A stretch of 64,000 nucleotides of DNA, from positions 186,001 through 250,000 of the forward strand of contig NZ_LIXJ01000007.1 of NCBI RefSeq assembly GCF_001905795.1. The letters run 5' to 3'. Shown here in pieces: positions 26,210-35,005 of the stretch. The DNA comes from Streptomyces sp. CB01580 (lineage in GTDB: Bacteria > Actinomycetota > Actinomycetes > Streptomycetales > Streptomycetaceae). The notes below the pieces were generated by a model. The model was not told the DNA's origin. It saw nothing but the letters and a program-made list of their open reading frames with translations, and made no database searches. The position numbers and the translations under genes were made by a program. Every line of letters starts with the position of its first letter. The first letter of the stretch is position 1.

Positions 26210-26929
26210 ATGGTCATTCGAGCCGTGCTCTGGGACATCGACGACACGATCTTCGACTACAGCGGCGCCGACCGCGCCGGCATGCGCACGCATCTCGAAC
26301 TGGAGGGCCTGCCCGACGGATACGGCGCCGTGGAGCAGGCCCTCGTCGCATGGCGGGCGATCACCGATGTGCACTGGGCGCGGTTCGCGGCCGGGGAGAC
26401 GGACTTTTTGGGGCAGCGCAGGGACCGGGTCCGGGAATTCCTCTCGCGGGCACTGGACGACGCCGAGGCCGACGACTGGTTTGCTCGGCACGCGGCCCAC
26501 TACGAGGCCGCCTGGTCGCTCTTCCCGGACGTCCTGCCCGTCCTGGACCGGCTGGCCGGCCGGTTCCGGCACGCGGTGCTGTCGAACTCCAGCATCCACA
26601 ACCAGGACCGGAAGCTGCGCGTACTCGGCGTGCGGGACCGGTTCGAGGCCGTGGTGTGCGCCGTGGAGTTGGGCGTCTCCAAGCCCGAGCCCGGCGCCTT
26701 CCATGCCGCGTGCGACGCGCTCGCGCTGGAGCCGGGGGAGGTCGCGTACGTGGGCGACGAGCCGGACATCGACGCGGTCGGCGCGACCGCCGCGGGGCTC
26801 GCGGGGATCTGGCTGGACCGGCAGGAGCGCGGCGGACGGCCCGAGCTGGTCCGCATCAGCGGGCTCGATCAGCTGCCCGGGCTGCTGGCGGGCGATACCC
26901 GTTTTGGAGCGCCGGACACCTTCGGGTAA
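26210..26929 (+). CDS. HAD-family hydrolase
   Basis: A 239-residue haloacid dehalogenase-type phosphatase. Motif I is WDIDDT (nucleophile Asp9, acid/base Asp11), motif II LSNSS, motif III Lys in SKPEPGAF, motif IV YVGDEPDID; a helical cap lies between motifs I and II. Closest to the HAD subfamily IA hydrolases of the pyrimidine-nucleotidase/YjjG type. Substrate unknown. It lies alone between the accessory trio and the tRNA array, in the core direction. Confidence 0.88.
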   Translation: MVIRAVLWDIDDTIFDYSGADRAGMRTHLELEGLPDGYGAVEQALVAWRAITDVHWARFAAGETDFLGQRRDRVREFLSRALDDAEADDWFARHAAHYEAAWSLFPDVLPVLDRLAGRFRHAVLSNSSIHNQDRKLRVLGVRDRFEAVVCAVELGVSKPEPGAFHAACDALALEPGEVAYVGDEPDIDAVGATAAGLAGIWLDRQERGGRPELVRISGLDQLPGLLAGDTRFGAPDTFG

Positions 26930-27016
26930 TGTTCTTCCTGCGCCGCCCGAGCGGGACGAAAGATCCGAACGGGAAGCGCAGCAGGAGCAAAGACTCCGCA
27001 AGGGGTTGCGTTCCAG

Positions 27017-27088
27017 TGGGCTATGGTGTAATTGGCAACACTACGGTTTCTGGTACCGTCATTCTAGGTTCGAGTCCTGGTAGCCCAG
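27017..27088 (+). tRNA. tRNA-Gln (CUG), copy 1
   Basis: Cloverleaf of 72 nt: acceptor TGGGCTA/TAGCCCA with discriminator G, anticodon stem ACGGT/ACCGT with loop TTCTGGT (anticodon CTG), and T-loop TTCGAGT. CCA is not encoded. Confidence 0.96.
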
Positions 27089-27114
27089 CGCAGAAATGCA
27101 AACGCAGGAAACAA

Positions 27115-27187
27115 GCCCCCGTTGTGTAGCGGCCTAGCACGCTGCCCTCTCACGGCAGTAGCGCCGGTTCGAATCCGGTCGGGGGTA
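27115..27187 (+). tRNA. tRNA-Glu (CUC), copy 1
   Basis: Cloverleaf of 73 nt: acceptor GCCCCCG/CGGGGGT (terminal G-U pair), anticodon stem CTGCC/GGCAG with loop CTCTCAC (anticodon CTC), and T-loop TTCGAAT. A 26-nt spacer separates it from tRNA-Gln. Confidence 0.96.
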
Positions 27188-27248
27188 CAGATCCTTCCCG
27201 CGAGATCGTCAGGGTAGCTCCCGTCGAACTCGATGCAGGATCGCTAGG

Positions 27249-27321
27249 GCCCCCGTTGTGTAGCGGCCTAGCACGCTGCCCTCTCACGGCAGTAGCGCCG
27301 GTTCGAATCCGGTCGGGGGTA
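27249..27321 (+). tRNA. tRNA-Glu (CUC), copy 2
   Basis: Identical in sequence to the copy at 27115. It stands alone 61 bp downstream with an unrelated spacer. Confidence 0.96.
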
Positions 27322-27333
27322 CTTGTATCACTG

Positions 27334-27405
27334 TGGGCTATGGTGTAATTGGCAACACTACGGTTTCTGGTACCGTCATTCTAGGTTCGAGTCCTGGTAG
27401 CCCAG
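27334..27405 (+). tRNA. tRNA-Gln (CUG), copy 2
   Basis: Identical to the copy at 27017; only 12 bp after the preceding tRNA-Glu, so probably processed from one transcript. Confidence 0.96.
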
Positions 27406-27431
27406 CGCAGAAATGCAAACGCAGGAAACAA

Positions 27432-27504
27432 GCCCCCGTTGTGTAGCGGCCTAGCACGCTGCCCTCTCACGGCAGTAGCGCCGGTTCGAATCCGGTCGGG
27501 GGTA
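27432..27504 (+). tRNA. tRNA-Glu (CUC), copy 3
   Basis: Identical to the other two tRNA-Glu genes; separated from tRNA-Gln copy 2 by the same 26-nt spacer as in the first pair. Last of the array, 16 bp before a terminator. Confidence 0.96.
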
Positions 27505-27520
27505 CAACAGCAGGACGGAC

Positions 27521-27550
27521 AAGGGCCCTTCACTCCGGTGAAGGGTCCTT
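27521..27550 (+). terminator. Terminator of the tRNA array
   Basis: AAGGGCCCTTCAC pairs with GTGAAGGGTCCTT (one G-U) around TCCG, followed by CTGCTTGTG. Confidence 0.85.
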
Positions 27551-27767
27551 CTGCTTGTGCGCGGGGCGGGTCGACCCGTGTCCGGCGCCCCGTGGCGCGT
27601 TCCCGGTGAGCAGGGGGTGTCGTTCGGTCATGTCCGGTGCCTGTGAGGGGACTTGGCTCCGGCGGAGAACGGGATGGGGCCGCCACGACGCTGGGGCGGC
27701 CGGGGGAGGAGTCGCACATCCGCGGGAGAGTGCGCGACGGGGTGTGCGAGCGAGGAGCGTACGGCCG

Positions 27768-28484
27768 TCAGCCGTTCCGGCGCAGGGCCTCGCTGAGTCG
27801 CGCGGCCGAGTCGATGACCGCCTGGGCGTGCATCCGGCCCGGGTGGCGGGTCAGCCGCTCGATGGGTCCGGAGACCGAGACGGCGGCGACCACGCGGTTG
27901 GAGGGACCGCGCACCGGCGCCGAGACCGAGGCCACGCCCGGCTCGCGCTCGCCGATCGACTGGGCCCAGCCCCTGCGCCGCACGCCCGAGAGCGCCGTCG
28001 CCGTGAAGCGGGCACCCTGGAGGCCGCGGTGCAGGCGCTCCGGCTCCTCCCAGGCCAGCAGGATCTGGGCCGACGAGCCGGCCTTCATGGTGAGCGTGGA
28101 GCCGACCGGCACGGTGTCCCGCAGACCGGACAGCCGCTCCGCCGCCGCCACGCAGATCCGCATGTCGCCCTGGCGCCGGTAGAGCTGCGCGCTCTCGCCC
28201 GTGATGTCACGCAGATGCGTGAGCACCGGCCCGGCCGTCGCCAGCAGACGGTCCTCGCCCGCCGCCGCGGCCAGCTCGGCCAGCCGGGGGCCGAGGATGA
28301 AACGGCCCTGCATGTCCCTCGCCACCAGACGGTGGTGTTCCAGTGCCACGGCGAGTCGATGGGCCGTGGGTCGTGCGAGCCCGGTCGCCGCGACCAGCCC
28401 GGCGAGGGTGGCCGGGCCGGACTCCAGGGCGCTCAGTACCAGAGCCGCCTTGTCGAGAACGCCGACGCCGCTAGAGTTGTCCAT
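27768..28484 (-). CDS. ndgR: IclR-family regulator NdgR (AreB)
   Basis: A 238-residue IclR-type regulator: N-terminal winged helix ([35 protein letters not shown], shown in parts: recognition helix [10 protein letters not shown]) and a C-terminal effector domain ([18 protein letters not shown]). I chose the ATG at 28484 (MDNSSGVG), the usual start; the frame extends 32 codons upstream into the promoter. NdgR of S. coelicolor and AreB of S. clavuligerus bind the leuC promoter and tune leucine and other amino-acid synthesis and antibiotic output. The divergent position relative to leuC, 174 bp away, matches exactly. Confidence 0.92.
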   Translation of the reverse strand: MDNSSGVGVLDKAALVLSALESGPATLAGLVAATGLARPTAHRLAVALEHHRLVARDMQGRFILGPRLAELAAAAGEDRLLATAGPVLTHLRDITGESAQLYRRQGDMRICVAAAERLSGLRDTVPVGSTLTMKAGSSAQILLAWEEPERLHRGLQGARFTATALSGVRRRGWAQSIGEREPGVASVSAPVRGPSNRVVAAVSVSGPIERLTRHPGRMHAQAVIDSAARLSEALRRNG

Positions 28485-28658
28485 ACGACGATACTCCCGT
28501 CTCACTCTGTGAAACGCAAGTTCAATTTTCGGCAGAAGTTGCCAACCTGGAAGGGCGGCCGCACAACGGCCCGCGGCCACCGCCCCGCTCGGGGGTCCGG
28601 ACGGTGGCGCACCACATCTCTAGTTGGGCCGGCGAAGACGCCGGCCGGAGGGAAAGCG
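28485..28658. promoter_or_regulatory. ndgR-leuC divergent promoter region
   Basis: A 174-bp gap with an AT-richer centre (TTCAATTTTCGGCAGAAGTTGCCAA is split by the inverted pair GGCA/TGCC at 28531-28543). IclR proteins bind short palindromes, so this is a plausible NdgR site. No -10/-35 can be fixed by eye. Confidence 0.4.
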
Positions 28659-30089
28659 ATGGGTAGGACACTCGCGGAGAAGGTCTGGGACGACCACGTC
28701 GTCCGGCGCGCCGAGGGCGAGCCCGACCTCCTCTTCATCGATCTGCACCTGCTGCACGAGGTCACCAGCCCTCAGGCGTTCGACGGCCTCCGCCAGGCCG
28801 GCCGCCGGGTGCGGCGCCTCGACCTCACCATCGCCACCGAGGATCACAACACCCCGACCCTCGACATCGACAAGCCGATCGCCGACCCGGTCTCGCGCGC
28901 CCAGCTGGAGACCCTGCGCAAGAACTGCGCGGAGTTCGGGGTACGGCTGCACCCGCTGGGCGACGTCGAGCAGGGCGTCGTGCACGTGGTCGGCCCCCAG
29001 CTGGGCCTGACCCAGCCCGGCACGACGGTCGTGTGCGGCGACTCCCATACGTCCACGCACGGCGCGTTCGGCGCGCTGGCGTTCGGCATCGGCACCAGCC
29101 AGGTCGAGCACGTCCTGGCCACCCAGACGCTGCCGATGGCCCGCCCGAAGACCATGGCGATCACCGTCGACGGCGAACTGCCCGAGGGCGTCACCGCCAA
29201 GGACCTGATCCTCGCGATCATCGCCCGGATCGGCACCGGCGGCGGCCAGGGCTACATCATCGAGTACCGCGGCTCCGCCATCGAGAAGCTCTCGATGGAG
29301 GCCCGGATGACCGTCTGCAACATGTCGATCGAGGCCGGGGCCCGCGCCGGCATGATCGCCCCGGACGAGACCACCTTCGCCTATCTGAAGGGCCGCGACC
29401 ACGCCCCGCAGGGCGAGGACTGGGACGCGGCCGTCGCGTACTGGAAGACGCTGCGCACCGACGACGACGCGGCCTTCGACGCCGAGGTCGTCATCGACGC
29501 CGCCGAACTGGCGCCGTTCGTCACCTGGGGCACCAACCCCGGCCAGGGTGCGCCCCTGTCGGCCAGCGTCCCCGACCCGGCTTCGTACGAAGACGCATCG
29601 GAGCGGTTCGCCGCCGAAAAGGCCCTGGAATACATGGGGTTGACCGCCGGGCAGCCGCTGCGCGACATCAATGTGGACACCGTCTTCGTCGGTTCCTGCA
29701 CCAACGGCCGGATCGAGGACCTGCGGGGCGCGGCCGCCGTCCTGGGTGGCCGCAAAGTCGCCGACGGCGTACGGATGCTGGTCGTCCCGGGCTCCGTCCG
29801 CGTCGCCCTCCAGGCCGTCGAGGAGGGCCTGGACAAGGTCTTCACCGCCGCGGGCGCCGAGTGGCGGCACGCCGGCTGCTCGATGTGTCTCGGCATGAAC
29901 CCCGACCAGCTGGCCCCCGGCGAGCGCTCCGCCTCCACCTCGAACCGCAACTTCGAGGGCCGGCAGGGCAAGGGCGGCCGTACACACCTGGTCTCCCCGC
30001 AGGTCGCCGCCGCCACCGCCGTGCTGGGCCACCTGGCCTCGCCCGCCGACCTGTCCGACGCCGACGTCCGTACGCCCGCTGGAGTCTGA
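28659..30089 (+). CDS. leuC: 3-isopropylmalate dehydratase large subunit
   Basis: Aconitase-type [4Fe-4S] enzyme that isomerises 2- to 3-isopropylmalate in leucine synthesis with LeuD. Cluster ligands Cys347 (VGSCTNGR), Cys407 and Cys410 ([10 protein letters not shown]) sit at the standard positions; [15 protein letters not shown] is intact. The ATG at 28659 follows GGAGGGAAAGCG; the frame is open more than 1 kb upstream but that part is a shadow of ndgR. 476 residues, normal. Five bp before leuD; likely controlled by NdgR. Confidence 0.97.
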   Translation: MGRTLAEKVWDDHVVRRAEGEPDLLFIDLHLLHEVTSPQAFDGLRQAGRRVRRLDLTIATEDHNTPTLDIDKPIADPVSRAQLETLRKNCAEFGVRLHPLGDVEQGVVHVVGPQLGLTQPGTTVVCGDSHTSTHGAFGALAFGIGTSQVEHVLATQTLPMARPKTMAITVDGELPEGVTAKDLILAIIARIGTGGGQGYIIEYRGSAIEKLSMEARMTVCNMSIEAGARAGMIAPDETTFAYLKGRDHAPQGEDWDAAVAYWKTLRTDDDAAFDAEVVIDAAELAPFVTWGTNPGQGAPLSASVPDPASYEDASERFAAEKALEYMGLTAGQPLRDINVDTVFVGSCTNGRIEDLRGAAAVLGGRKVADGVRMLVVPGSVRVALQAVEEGLDKVFTAAGAEWRHAGCSMCLGMNPDQLAPGERSASTSNRNFEGRQGKGGRTHLVSPQVAAATAVLGHLASPADLSDADVRTPAGV

Positions 30090-30094
30090 GAGAC

Positions 30095-30688
30095 ATGGAA
30101 GCCTTCACCACGCACACCGGCCGGGCCGTCCCGCTGCGCCGCAGCAACGTCGACACCGACCAGATCATCCCCGCCCACTGGCTGAAGAAGGTCACCCGCG
30201 ACGGCTTCGAGGACGGGCTCTTCGAGGCATGGCGCAAGGACGCCGACTTCGTCCTCAACCGCCCCGAGCGCGACGGCGCGACGGTCCTGGTGGCCGGTCC
30301 CGACTTCGGTACCGGTTCGTCCCGCGAACACGCCGTGTGGGCGCTGCAGAACTACGGCTTCAAGGCCGTCATCTCCTCCCGGTTCGCCGACATCTTCCGT
30401 GGCAACTCGCTGAAGAACGGCTTGCTGACCGTCGTGCTCGACCAGGACACCGTCGACCGGATCTGGGCGCTGACCGAGGCCGACCCGACGGCCGAGATCA
30501 CCGTCGACCTGGAGGCGCGGCAGGTCCGCGCCGAGGGAATCACGGCGGACTTCGAACTCGACGAGAACGCCCGCTGGCGTCTGCTGAACGGGCTGGACGA
30601 CATCAGTCTCACCCTTCAGAACGAAGCGGACATCGCGGCGTACGAGGCGGCCAGGCCGGCCTTCAAACCGCGTACGCTCAAGGTCTGA
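30095..30688 (+). CDS. leuD: 3-isopropylmalate dehydratase small subunit
   Basis: Swivel-domain partner of LeuC, 197 residues. Typical sequences: [31 protein letters not shown] start ([15 protein letters not shown]), [17 protein letters not shown] and [20 protein letters not shown] at 30095 is 5 bp after the leuC stop, with GAGAGAC upstream. A strong hairpin 16 bp after the stop ends the operon. Confidence 0.97.
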   Translation: MEAFTTHTGRAVPLRRSNVDTDQIIPAHWLKKVTRDGFEDGLFEAWRKDADFVLNRPERDGATVLVAGPDFGTGSSREHAVWALQNYGFKAVISSRFADIFRGNSLKNGLLTVVLDQDTVDRIWALTEADPTAEITVDLEARQVRAEGITADFELDENARWRLLNGLDDISLTLQNEADIAAYEAARPAFKPRTLKV

Positions 30689-30703
30689 GCAGGACGTTTC
30701 CAT

Positions 30704-30739
30704 GACTGCGCCCTCTGCCTCCCGGCAGGGGGCGCAGTC
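30704..30739 (+). terminator. Terminator of leuCD
   Basis: GACTGCGCCCTCTGCC pairs with GGCAGGGGGCGCAGTC (one G-U) with loop TCCC, followed by GCTTGTTG. Confidence 0.85.
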
Positions 30740-30792
30740 GCTTGTTGAGACCCCGTCGGGCGACAACTCGCCCCAGATGGCACAATCGGTGC

Positions 30793-31020
30793 ATGGAACG
30801 CGACAGCCAACTCGAGCTTTACGGCCAAGTCGCCGACCGATTGAAGGAAGCGCACACAAGAGTGCGCGCACTGCAAGTCCCGGAGGGCGTACGGATGGCG
30901 CTGTCCCGGAAGCTGTTGGTCATCACGGCCGCGGCTAAGCACGATCTCCCGGATGCGGCAAGGCGTCTGGACCGGTTGATGAAGGACCTCGACGAGGGCC
31001 GACTCCCCGAAGGTGAGTGA
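30793..31020 (+). CDS. Small conserved hypothetical protein
   Basis: A 75-residue, highly charged helical protein starting MERDSQLELYGQVADRLKEA, with no membrane segment or signal. The ATG at 30793 is preferred over an upstream in-frame start at 30742 that lies in low-quality coding sequence next to the leuCD terminator. Codon use is typical of Streptomyces. It lies between leuD and hupS in the same direction, as in other Streptomyces. Function unknown. Confidence 0.7.
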   Translation: MERDSQLELYGQVADRLKEAHTRVRALQVPEGVRMALSRKLLVITAAAKHDLPDAARRLDRLMKDLDEGRLPEGE

Positions 31021-31163
31021 CTCTGCGGAACGACGCAGCGGTCGACTTCGTTGCGGCACTAGGGTGATTAGCCCGTTTCGTGTTTGATTTGCGGTATATA
31101 TCTGCCTAACGTGCGAAAACGCTTGAACACTTTCGTTCTGGCAATGTCTCCGAAGGGGAAGAC

Positions 31164-31799
31164 GTGAACAAGGCGCAGCTCGTAGAAGCGATTGCCGACA
31201 AGCTCGGCGGCCGTCAGCAGGCCGCGGACGCCGTCGACGCGGTGCTCGACGCGATCGTCCGTGCGGTCGTCGCGGGGGATCGGGTCTCGGTCACAGGCTT
31301 CGGCTCGTTCGAGAAGGTCGACCGCCCGGCCCGTTACGCCCGCAACCCGCAGACGGGCGAGCGGGTGCGGGTCAAGAAGACCTCGGTGCCGCGCTTCCGC
31401 GCGGGGCAGGGCTTCAAGGACCTGGTGAGCGGCTCGAAGAAGCTCCCCAAGCATGACGTGGCCGTGAAGAAGGCGCCCAAGGGCAGCCTCTCGGGCGGTC
31501 CTTCCACCCGTACGACGGCCAAGGCCGCGGCCAAGAAGGCCGCCGCGAAGAAGGCCGTGGCGAAGAAGACCACCGCGGCGAAGACCGCCGCCGCCAAGAA
31601 GGCCGCCGCGAAGAAGACCACTGCGGCCAAGAAGACGACGGCGGCGGCGAAGAAGACCACGGCGGCCGCGGCGAAGAAGACGGCGGCGGCGGCCAAGAAG
31701 ACCGCGCCGGCCAAGAAGGCCACGGCGAAGAAGGCGCCCGCGAAGAAGACCACGGCGCGCAAGACCACGGCGAAGAAGACCACCGCACGGAAGAAGTGA
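31164..31799 (+). CDS. hupS: Nucleoid protein HupS (HU domain with Lys/Ala-rich H1-like tail)
   Basis: Chromatin protein that compacts the nucleoid in sporulating Streptomyces. Residues 1-95 are a standard HU fold (MNKAQLVEAIADKLGG, VSVTGFGSFE, ARNPQTGERV, FRAGQGFKDLV). Residues about 110-211 are a disordered tail of repeated AAKK, AKKTT and KKA units resembling histone H1 or mycobacterial HupB. GTG start with GAAGGGGAAGAC upstream. The 5' region (31070-31140) is unusually AT-rich (GGTATATATC), consistent with a strong or developmentally controlled promoter. Confidence 0.95.
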   Translation: MNKAQLVEAIADKLGGRQQAADAVDAVLDAIVRAVVAGDRVSVTGFGSFEKVDRPARYARNPQTGERVRVKKTSVPRFRAGQGFKDLVSGSKKLPKHDVAVKKAPKGSLSGGPSTRTTAKAAAKKAAAKKAVAKKTTAAKTAAAKKAAAKKTTAAKKTTAAAKKTTAAAAKKTAAAAKKTAPAKKATAKKAPAKKTTARKTTAKKTTARKK

Positions 31800-31829
31800 G
31801 GCCGAGCAGCGCAGGCCGCTCGTACGCGC

Positions 31830-31861
31830 CGGGCCGGGTTCCTCTCGGGGAGCCCGGCCCG
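31830..31861 (+). terminator. Terminator after hupS
   Basis: CGGGCCGGGTTCC pairs with the arm ending GCCCGGCCCG (13 bp, including one G-U) with a 6-nt loop, 30 bp after hupS. Confidence 0.7.
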
Positions 31862-31945
31862 CGGCTGTTACGGGGCCCGCGGCCCCTCAGGGAGCCTGCG
31901 GCCCGTCATGGAGTCCGTGGTGTGCCGTGGAGGAGCCGCGGCCGT

Positions 31946-32149
31946 TCAGAACGTCTGCAGGGTCACCAGTGTGATCCGCAGCTCCGCGCCCTCGCCGGTG
32001 CCCTCGATCCGCACCCGCTGCCCGGGGCGCAGCAGCCGCAGGCCGCCCGCGTCGAAGGCCCGGGAGTCGAACTCCACCGGGGTGCCGTCGTCGAGGAGCA
32101 CGCTGCCGGAGCGGGTCTCGGGGTCGTACGTGTACGCGGTCGCCTGCAT
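31946..32149 (-). CDS. Small OB-fold (cold-shock-like) hypothetical protein
   Basis: A 67-residue protein, MQATAYTYDPETRSGSVLLD with later VEFDSRAFDAGGLRLLRPGQRVRIE. The pattern of short beta strands (GSVLLDDG, PGQRVRIE) resembles a cold-shock/OB fold but lacks RNP motifs. The start at 32149 is chosen because upstream residues look noncoding. Stop of cofC is 11 bp upstream on the same strand, so both may share a transcript. Function unknown. Confidence 0.7.
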   Translation of the reverse strand: MQATAYTYDPETRSGSVLLDDGTPVEFDSRAFDAGGLRLLRPGQRVRIEGTGEGAELRITLVTLQTF

Positions 32150-32159
32150 GGACGGCAGC

Positions 32160-32786
32160 CTATCGGTCCGCCGGTGCGGCGCCGGTGGCCCGGCATCCCG
32201 CCGTGTGCGGGCCGACTCCCAGGCCGAGGGCCGCGCGCAGATCCTCACCGGTGTCCACGTCCTGGCGTACCGAATCGATGCCGGTCAGGCCGACTTCCAC
32301 CGCGCCGGAGTCGAGGTGCCGGGCCCGGGAGGGGCCGCCGAAAAGCGGGTGCAATTCCGCCCCGGGCGCGGCCGACAGGAATGTCGTTCCGATTCCCGCC
32401 GCATCCGTGACAAATGCGCGGGGAAATGCTGCGGCGAATTCGAGGACCCGGGACAATTCGGCGGGACGGAGTGCGGGGAGGTCCGCGCCCAACGCGGCGA
32501 GGGGTGCCCCGGGGCGCCGGGACCTTACTGTCCGCGCGCCGTGCGCCAGGGCGGCGTTGAGCCCCCGGCCCGGTTCGTCGGGCACGACGTTCGCGCCGAG
32601 CGTCGCGAGCGCCGCACCGGCCCCGGGATCGTCCGTGACGACCACCACATCCCGTACCGCCGGGCAGGACAGGGCGGCGGCCACGGTGTCCCGGGCGAAC
32701 GCGAGGGCCAGTCGCGGGCGCAGCGCGTCGCCGGTCGTGGGCGTGAGCCTGCTCTTGGCCAGGGCCAAGGGCTTCAACGGGACCAC
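32160..32786 (-). CDS. cofC: 2-phospho-L-lactate guanylyltransferase (coenzyme F420 synthesis)
   Basis: CofC/FbiD nucleotidyltransferase activating phospholactate or PEP for coenzyme F420 synthesis. Typical sequences: VPLKPLALAKSRL, DVVVVTDDPGA, DEPGRGLNAAL, ALGADLPAL, GIGTTFLSA and the final VRQDVDTGEDLRAAL. The first in-frame start is GTG at 32786, but homologues usually have several residues before VVPLKP (here SWTL encoded upstream, with no ATG/GTG/TTG to begin it). So the true start may be non-canonical, or the gene is slightly shortened. Function otherwise looks intact (208 residues). Confidence 0.85.
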   Translation of the reverse strand: MVPLKPLALAKSRLTPTTGDALRPRLALAFARDTVAAALSCPAVRDVVVVTDDPGAGAALATLGANVVPDEPGRGLNAALAHGARTVRSRRPGAPLAALGADLPALRPAELSRVLEFAAAFPRAFVTDAAGIGTTFLSAAPGAELHPLFGGPSRARHLDSGAVEVGLTGIDSVRQDVDTGEDLRAALGLGVGPHTAGCRATGAAPADR

Positions 32787-33012
32787 CAGGGTCCAGGAAC
32801 CGGTCGGGCCGGCCGGGTCGGTGTTCGTGGCGATCTCCCCCTCGCTGCGCGTCGCCGCCTATTCTCGCCTGCCGGCGCGAGAACCCGAGGAGTCGGTCCG
32901 GAAAGCGGGGCGTACGGTGTTCTCGACAGAGCAGGGGCCTGGGGCGAGACTTGACCGTCAGTAGCCAGGCAGAGTCCAGGCAGAGTTCAGGTCCTTAGAG
33001 GAAGGTGTCCGA

Positions 33013-33765
33013 GTGTCCCGCCGCAGAATCGGCTTCTGGTACCGCCTGGCGGCGGTCATCGCGAAACCGCCGCTGGTGGTTCTGTTCAAGCGTGACTGGC
33101 GGGGAATGGAGCACATTCCGGCCGATGGCGGATTCATCACCGCGGTCAATCACAACTCTTATCTGGACCCGCTCTCCTATGCCCATTTCCAGTACAACAC
33201 CGGACGCGTGCCGCGTCTTCTCGCGAAGGCCGGCCTCTTCAGGACGCCCTTCGTCGGGATGATGCTGCGCGGCACCGGGCAGATCCCCGTGTACCGCGAG
33301 ACGTCCGACGCGATGGACGCCTTCCGCGCCGCCGTCGACGCCATCGAGCGCGGTGAGTGCGTCGCCTTCTACCCGGAGGGCACCCTCACCCGGGACCCCG
33401 AGATGTGGCCGATGGCCGGCAAGACCGGAGCGGCCCGCGTGGCGTTGCTCACGAGGGCCCCGGTCATCCCGGTCGCACAGTGGGGCGCCAATCTGGCGGT
33501 GCCGCCGTACGCCAAGGAGAAGAAGATCCGGCTCTTCCCCCGCAAGACGCTCCAGGTGCAGGCCGGCCCGCCCGTCGACCTCTCCCGGTTCTACGACAGA
33601 CAGCCGACGCCCGAGGTCCTGCGCGAGGCCACCGAGGTCATCATGGCCGCGGTGACCGAGCAGCTGGAGATCGTCCGGGGCGAGAAGGCCCCCGCGCAGC
33701 CGTACGACCACCGCACGGCCCGTGCGGAACAGCGCCGCAAGGCCGAAGGAGAGGGACCCAAGTGA
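33013..33765 (+). CDS. 1-acyl-sn-glycerol-3-phosphate acyltransferase-like (PlsC family)
   Basis: Makes phosphatidic acid from lysophosphatidate at the membrane. The acyltransferase box is NHNSYLD (His47, Asp52; HX4D) and the substrate box is FYPEGTLTRD. 250 residues. GTG start with AGAGGAAGG upstream. The stop overlaps the gpsA start (GTGA), coupling it to the enzyme making the glycerol-3-phosphate backbone, which supports a phospholipid role. Confidence 0.9.
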   Translation: MSRRRIGFWYRLAAVIAKPPLVVLFKRDWRGMEHIPADGGFITAVNHNSYLDPLSYAHFQYNTGRVPRLLAKAGLFRTPFVGMMLRGTGQIPVYRETSDAMDAFRAAVDAIERGECVAFYPEGTLTRDPEMWPMAGKTGAARVALLTRAPVIPVAQWGANLAVPPYAKEKKIRLFPRKTLQVQAGPPVDLSRFYDRQPTPEVLREATEVIMAAVTEQLEIVRGEKAPAQPYDHRTARAEQRRKAEGEGPK

Positions 33766-34772
33766 CGCACCCCACGAAGGCGGCCGTCTTCGGAACCGGC
33801 TCATGGGGTACGGCCTTCGGCATGGTGCTCGCCGACGCCGGCTGCCAGGTCACCCTCTGGGGCCGCCGTGCCGAGGTCGCCGAGGCCGTCAACACGACCC
33901 GTACCAACCCGTACTACCTGCCCGGGATCGAACTCCCCGCGTCGCTCCGGGCCACCACGGACGCCGTCGAGGCGCTGGACGGCGCCGACTTCGCCGTGCT
34001 CGTCGTGCCCTCGCAGACCCTGCGCGCCAACCTCGCCGACTGGACCCCGCATCTCGGTTCCGAGACCGTCCTCGTCTCGATGATGAAGGGCGTCGAACTC
34101 GGCACCGCGAAGCGGATGAGCGAGGTGATCGAGGACGTCACCAAGGTCTCCGCGGACCGCATCGCCGTCGTCACCGGCCCCAACCTCGCCAAGGAGGTCG
34201 CCGAACGCCGCCCGACCACGGCGGTCGTCGCCTGCCGGGACGAGTCCGTGGCCCGCCGCCTCCAGGCCGCCTGCCACACCTCGTACTTCCGCCCGTACAC
34301 CAACACCGACGTCGTCGGCTGCGAACTCGGCGGCGCGGTCAAGAACGTCATCGGTCTCGCCGTCGGCATCGCGGACGGCATGGGGCTCGGCGACAATGCC
34401 AAGGGCTCGCTGATCACGCGGGGGCTCGCCGAGACGACCCGGCTCGGCCTCGCCATGGGCGCCGACCCGCTCACCTTCTCCGGGCTCGCGGGCCTCGGCG
34501 ACCTGGTGGCGACCTGCTCCTCGCCGCTCTCGCGCAACCACACCTTCGGCACCAACCTCGGCCGGGGCATGACCCTCCAGGAGACGATCGCGGTCACCAA
34601 GCAGACCGCCGAAGGCGTCAAGTCCTGTGAATCGGTGCTGGATCTGGCACACAGGTACGACGTCGACATGCCGATCACCGAGACGGTCGTCGACATCGTC
34701 CACGGGGGCAAGCAGCCGGTGGTCGCGCTGCGCGAGCTGATGGCGCGCAGCGCGAAGCCCGAGCGGCGCTGA
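33762..34772 (+). CDS. gpsA: Glycerol-3-phosphate dehydrogenase (NAD(P)+)
   Basis: Reduces dihydroxyacetone phosphate to sn-glycerol-3-phosphate. N-terminal Rossmann motif FGTGSWGTAFG (GxGxxG at 11-16). Also VTGPNLAKEV, the catalytic Lys region GGAVKNVIGLAVG, and SLITRGLAETTRLG. 336 residues with GTG start overlapping the PlsC stop. In the S. coelicolor order it precedes ddl, as here. Confidence 0.96.
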   Translation: MTHPTKAAVFGTGSWGTAFGMVLADAGCQVTLWGRRAEVAEAVNTTRTNPYYLPGIELPASLRATTDAVEALDGADFAVLVVPSQTLRANLADWTPHLGSETVLVSMMKGVELGTAKRMSEVIEDVTKVSADRIAVVTGPNLAKEVAERRPTTAVVACRDESVARRLQAACHTSYFRPYTNTDVVGCELGGAVKNVIGLAVGIADGMGLGDNAKGSLITRGLAETTRLGLAMGADPLTFSGLAGLGDLVATCSSPLSRNHTFGTNLGRGMTLQETIAVTKQTAEGVKSCESVLDLAHRYDVDMPITETVVDIVHGGKQPVVALRELMARSAKPERR

Positions 34773-35005
34773 GACCGGGGCGGCCCGAGTTCCGCACGGT
34801 GCCGGTCCCGCTCGGCGCCGTGAGCCGGCAGGCGCCGACCACGTGTACGGCGTGGGCGGCGCGCAGGGCGTGGGCAGCCGGGGGAAGGGCGCGCCGGGCG
34901 GCGGGTTCCGGGGCGCGCGGTGCGGTGAACGGCGTCCGCCGCCACCGCTCCGACGGCCCCGGCCGCGCTGACGCGCGTGGTACCAGCAGGTACGCTCAAC
35001 GCGAT

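Larger units (their letters stand above)
27017..27505 (+). repeat. Duplicated tRNA-Gln/tRNA-Glu unit
   Basis: The segment 27017-27188 (tRNA-Gln, 26-nt spacer, tRNA-Glu) recurs at 27334-27505 with the spacer also identical. This points to tandem duplication of the whole unit with one extra tRNA-Glu between. Confidence 0.9.

Noticed and set aside
27555..28658. Long 5' extension of the leuC frame
   Set aside because: It runs through ndgR on the other strand; real leuC start at 28659 has a perfect ribosome site.
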